Shown here piece after piece: positions 59,390 through 64,000 of a stretch of 64,000 nt of DNA. Position 1 is the stretch's first letter. The number at the start of each line of letters is the position of its first letter. The position numbers and the translations under genes are program-made. The notes beneath the pieces are model-generated. The model ran no database searches and was not told where the DNA came from. It worked only from the letters and a program-made list of their open reading frames with translations. Source of the DNA: Megalonaias nervosa (Eukaryota; Mollusca; Bivalvia; Unionida; Unionidae); contig JAECUM010017545.1 in NCBI GenBank assembly GCA_016617855.1, positions 27,926-91,925 on the forward strand. The letters run 5' to 3'.

Positions 59390-60330
59390 AATGCTGCTAA
59401 GTAAATGGCTTGATGTATAAAGTAATGTCAATTGTCACAATGCTGCAAAGCAGATGGCTTGATGTATAAAGTAATGTTAATTGTCACAATCCTGCAAAGT
59501 AGATGGCTTGATGTATAATGTCACAATGCTGCAAAATAAATGGCTTGATGTATAAAGTAATGTCAATTGTCACAATGCAACAAAACAGATGGCTTGATGT
59601 ATAATGTTAATTGTCACAATGCTGCAAAGTAGATGGCTTGATCTAAAATGTCAATTGTCACAATGCTGCAAAGTAGATCGCTTAATGTATAAAGTAATGT
59701 CAATTGTCACAATGCTACAAAGTAGTTGGCTTGATGTATAAAGTAATGTCAATTGTCACAATGCTGCAAAGTAGATGGCTTGATGTATGATGTCAACTGT
59801 CATAATGCTGCAATGTAAAAGGTTACATACAAAAAGTAATTATAATTGTCACCATGCTGCATAGAAGAAGGCTAGATATAGCAAGTAATGATAATTGTCA
59901 CAGTGCTGCAAAGGAGAAGACCAGACATAGAAAGTAATAATAATTGACACAGTATTGCAAAGTAGATTGCTTGATGTATGAAGTAATTATGATTTTAACA
60001 GTGCTGCAAAGGAGAAGACCAGACAGAAAGCAATAATAACCGACAAAGTTTTGCAAAGTAGATGGCTTGATGTACAAAGTAATTATAATTATCACAGTGC
60101 TGCAAAGTAGAAGGCTACATGTAGAAAATAACTGTAATTGTCACCATACTGCAAAGGAAAAGGCTAAATATACAAAGAAATTATAATTGTCAGAGTGCTT
60201 TCAGGTAGAAGGCTATACATAGAAAGTAATGATAATTGTCACAATGCTGCAAAGTAGAATCCTAGATGTAGACAATAGTTATAATTGTCACCAACCTGCA
60301 AAGAAGAAAGCTAGATATACAAAGTAAAAG
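59390..60330. repeat. About 55-bp minisatellite 'gtcacaatgctgcaaagtagatggcttgatgtataaagtaatgtcaatt'
   Basis: At least 16 units; the first nine are well conserved and the rest are diverged ('accatgctgcatagaagaaggctagatatagcaagtaatgataatt'). Some units lack the 'aaagtaatgt' part, giving short and long forms. Confidence 0.92.
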
Positions 60331-60339
60331 ATAATTTGC

Positions 60340-61650
60340 ATAGCTGCTGACTGAAAACTAAGATTTATACATTTTAATGACTTAATTTAGTTTGATGCTT
60401 GTAAACATTTACAAAATCTGTAACCATGTAAATAAACATGCAGAAGGTACATCTGGTGTTAGCCAAAGTGCGTGTCCAGGTAGTGCACTCTGGCTGAATT
60501 TGTTATTTTTGACCTGGACATGTATGTAGTGGTTTACAACAATATCACAATGATACCAAGGATGTTTTACCTATAATGTCACAAATGTTCTATAAAGACA
60601 TGTCCTGCAATTGGACCCTCTCATAATCAAAGGTAATAGACACACATCCAATGATTCAAACACCAGTTGAACTGAGAGAGATAGGGCACACACATTGTCA
60701 ATGGCTTACACAGAAATTGCTGAAAGCCTAATGTGCAGATTGGAGAAAAGGTTGAGTTTTTAATTGGTTTGATTAAATGTCATTGCTTTAGTTACTGTAT
60801 ACCATGTATACCTTAGACAAATTTTGGTTAATGTTGCAGCTTTACTGAAAACAAGAATGCTGTGTACCTGATGAACACACCGTACATCTGAAGTTTATCA
60901 TCTCAATCAATGTTTGTCTGACACTTAAGTTTTTCAAAACAAGTGGAAATTGTCATGACAAAGTTATATTTACTGTCACACCATCAAACAACATCTTTGC
61001 TAAATGTTTAGTCAAATACTCATTATACAGAAGAAATTCTTTCCATCATCAATCTTGGACAATTATGTAAGATTCTGATGACAATATGTATTTCTGAAAT
61101 AAAATCTAGCAAAACACATTTCACCTAATCATTAGTTTTCCAACATCACAGGCACTTACAGATTACAGCATGAACTGTGCCTGACAAATGAACTTAAAAT
61201 TTAGCAAGTCACTGAAACATGAAATATTCAATATTGTGACCTATTTGTGTGAAAAAGGTGCATTATATATGAACCCACTCTGAAAGATTCAAAATTCTAG
61301 GCACACCAGAAACAATGTAGGGGAAAAACCCTTTGCTCAAGAGCTAAAATATATAAACACATTCAAGATTAGCCTTGTATAAACTGTAGTTACAAAGTAG
61401 CTCCTTTGGCTCCTGAACTATCCCAAAATGCTGAATGCATGCATGCATGTACACACACATGAAGAAGGGGAGAGGTACTGTATTTAAAAATCCTGTTGTA
61501 GAAAGCTTTGTCCAGCATTGGCTTGTTCAGGTACTTTTCTGTTAATTACTTTATGATCAAGCTGAATATCAATGCAATCTGGTTGACATTCCAAATTTGA
61601 ATGTGAATCAATTCCCCTTAAATTGCTGCAACAAAGCCTTGATCTTGCAA
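60340..61650. other. Intron, nothing recognised
   Basis: AT-rich unique sequence upstream (gene sense) of the first visible exon. No exon with good splice sites and no known repeat found. Confidence 0.4.
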
Positions 61651-61659
61651 AAAGTGACA

Positions 61660-63920
61660 GAGTGTAAAAAGTCTTGGAATAAATACCTGATCACATTAAT
61701 GTTAGGAGATATAAGCCCACTACCTTATGAATCAAGCCCTATTTAAAAAGAGAATAAAAATCATCTTTTCTGCTTATATCAATTAAACAAAGGGCAATAA
61801 GTCTTGCTATTAACTCCCTTGCTACCACAAGGTGTGGCTAGTTTTTAAGCTGCACAATTTACCAAGGAGGAATTGCTTGCATAGCAGGGTGGTAAGGAGT
61901 ATTTTAAGTTATCTGATTGGATAAGTATTCTCAAAGAAACATAATTTACTTAAAAATTTGCTTTCTCCTTCATATACATTTCTCAGTCACATTAAAATTA
62001 GCAGAATAGGTAATTGGAGGAGGAAATGCTGAGCATCTGACCTATACCTTGGGAATATTGGCTGGATTCCTCATGCAACATTAACACATTTTCCTAATTT
62101 GATAACCAACACAGCCTAGAGTCACATGACCTGTGACCCCTATATCTGGTTTAGAAGATGATAACTGAAATCTTCTTACTGACAAAATTTTGTGGGCAAA
62201 GCTAATAGACTGTGTTGACTTTTAACTGGGTCACTTGGGTCACCGCTATAGGACCATCTGATTCAAAGTTTGTCTGTTGCGAAGCTAAATCTCCAAAATA
62301 AAAACTGGTGAAGGCTAACTCTGCATGCCAGCCAATGGCTTTTATTATGTCTCAAATCAAAATTTTACAGAAATCACTATAATTTCATGAGGCTACTCTG
62401 ACCTTTTTAGATTTCAGAGTACACTGAGAATATAACCCACTTCAGCCATAAAAACAGGACTTGAGGGTTGAAATCCTGACTCCTGGCTTTTGCTGGGAGA
62501 AAGAGTCAATTGCATTCATGATGACTTGCCTTTGTATGCTCAAAGTAGTGCTAGATGAGTGAACATGGTCTTGCATGGCCACTGCTCTCGATATGTCTTT
62601 GGAAGAGAGGGACTGTACGATGACTCTGACTGCAGTCTGACAGTGACATATTTATGGCTACAAAGCCTGGTTGCATCAAGAGGACCCCCGATGCATCTAA
62701 TCTGAGCAGAAGATAGTTAAAGTTAGCAAAAAAGGGCATGAATGCTGAAGTTAAGGTTATCAGGAAACATGTTCTGTAAGATAGCAGGTTCAGCAAAGCA
62801 CAGACTAAGAGTCTGAATTTATTTGAACTGAGCAATGTTAAACCCACGAAAGATTCTATCTTGGCAACAGGGTAATGGATTTTGGTTGATTTCATCAAAA
62901 TTAACTAATAGGTCAAACAGATCTTTCATCCTGACCACTATTGCTTCTGCCATGATGCTGGATTGTTTTCAGACATCATGGAGTGGTAGCCTTTGATGGT
63001 AACTGGGGCCAACTGTTTCTCCTCATAGAGCCAGAGAAAAAACTGGCCAGTTGTAGGATTAAAGCACTCAAAGAGATGATGTTACTGACTCATCACCAAT
63101 CCCTGAAAACACACCACTTTCCTTCATAGGCCTTGAGAGTGAATGTTCTTCTTGCTTGTGACACCCTCTCTACAGTTAAAGGGTTAAATTCTTTCTCTTG
63201 CACAAGAGCCGCTTGTGAACAAGAAAACATTCCAGGCATGGGTGGAACACCTGCTACTATGGTTGTTTGATAAGACTTAGTCTGACTGGAATCATTCTGG
63301 GCAGACCTATTCCTATTGCTAACATCAAGTAGACCCAGGACTTGTACTATCTGAGAGGGGCTATCAGAACTATCTTACAGTTCTGACCCTACAACTTTTG
63401 GATTATTATTCAGCACCAAGATCCTAGATGGGAAGGCAAAGGTTCACAACCCCTCCCAACTGACCGACAAAGTATCCACGGTCCAAGCCTCTGGAACTGG
63501 AACTGAAGAGATGAAGATGAGAAATTTTTGATTCCACATTGTAACAAAAACATTGATCATTGGATGTCCTTAACATGCACAAATCTGATGAAAGACTATT
63601 TGATGGAGAGACCATTCCATTTAAATGATTTGACCCTTTTTTGATAGAGTGTTAGCCAGGAAGGAAACTGAGTCTGCAAGGAATGGTGATTTGAGGAGGT
63701 AGGTTATGACTATAGATGTCTGACATAAAGGCTGATGCGGAGAGGTAGATGATCTAGCTCCTACACGTCACTTACAATAGCAAGGACCAACAATGGGTGG
63801 GTACCTGAACCATATGTATTGGCATCAGTACATAAGTCATTTCCACTTGGAACTTCTCCACTGGAATTCCTGTTATGAGCCAGCCTAGACTGCACCACTA
63901 ATATTGCAAGGGTTATGCTT
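61660..63920 (-). mobile_element. Tyrosine-recombinase element, copy C
   Basis: The left end repeats 'cctgatcacattaatgttaggaga' (61690-61712), with a second such block and 'gaaacataatttac..aaatttgctttctccttcatatacatt' at 61930-62005. The minus strand shows a Ser-rich N-terminal part (63424-63615), an 'RRTFTLKAYEGKWCVF' block near 63140-63190, then CFLITLTSAFMPFFANF (62700-62780), LDASGVLLMQPGFVAINMSL and near 62300 DIIKAIGWHAELAFTSFY. The last block ends with the expected nucleophilic Tyr. Several frame breaks exist. The layout matches copy B part for part. Confidence 0.62.
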
Positions 63921-64000
63921 CATGAATCTCTAATGCAATACCTTTATTATGTATTCTAGTGAGTCTCTAATTGAATACCTTTATTATGTATTATAGTGAG

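Overview
The window is eukaryotic nuclear DNA from an animal, most likely a marine invertebrate and plausibly a mollusc. The evidence is small exons separated by long AT-rich introns with GT..AG junctions, very abundant minisatellites and (TA)n tracts, several non-LTR retrotransposons, hAT and tyrosine-recombinase elements, tRNA-headed SINEs, and old low-copy repeats containing phrases such as 'aagatggccacc' and 'ggctataactc' that I associate with mollusc genomes. The taxon is an inference; no marker gene is present.

The only host gene I can follow lies on the minus strand and runs through almost the whole window. I could join fifteen exons with consistent reading phase: 57018-57143, 47273-47349, 39353-39550, 36876-37068, 34583-34738, 32601-32788, 27948-28080, 23020-23244, 19864-20064, 18466-18600, 16611-16821, 12488-12694, 4721-4935, 2253-2473 and 1-272. 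The gene continues off the left edge and its 5' end is not seen. Together they encode about 920 residues of a larger protein. It has a SPRY domain in the exons between 39550 and 34583, then a charged helical stretch, a long unrecognised helical middle, and a dense Cys/His cluster (4721-4935). A large SPRY-bearing E3-ligase-type protein (HERC1- or HECTD4-like in general plan) is one guess, but no catalytic domain is in view.

The introns are built from mobile and tandem DNA. From left to right: a deleted hAT copy (about 3.5-4.5 kb); three related, decayed tyrosine-recombinase elements (7.6-10.2, 13.0-15.3 and 61.7-63.9 kb); a 59-bp tandem array that duplicates the splice acceptor of the exon at 16611-16821; a family of about 210-bp inverted-repeat MITEs (five copies); a foldback element (24.1 and 49.1-53.5 kb) and a hairpin-ended 1.6-kb element (24.4-26.0 kb and, inverted, 54.6-56.4 kb), all embedded in (TA)n; SINEs at 29.1 and 33.3 kb; a second hAT fragment (46.1-47.2 kb); a 3.6-kb GC-rich non-LTR retrotransposon with a clean 13-bp target duplication but an internal deletion removing the reverse-transcriptase core (49396-53008); and a 5'-truncated L2/CR1-like retrotransposon (57.5-59.0 kb). 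Minisatellites with 24, 41, 45, 59 and about 64 bp units fill much of the rest. Several have periods that are multiples of three and so give long but meaningless open frames.

The most interesting observations are the array across a splice acceptor, the tyrosine-recombinase family with no visible reverse transcriptase, the paired hairpin/foldback elements tied to (TA)n tracts, and the nested insertions that let relative ages be read from the sequence.
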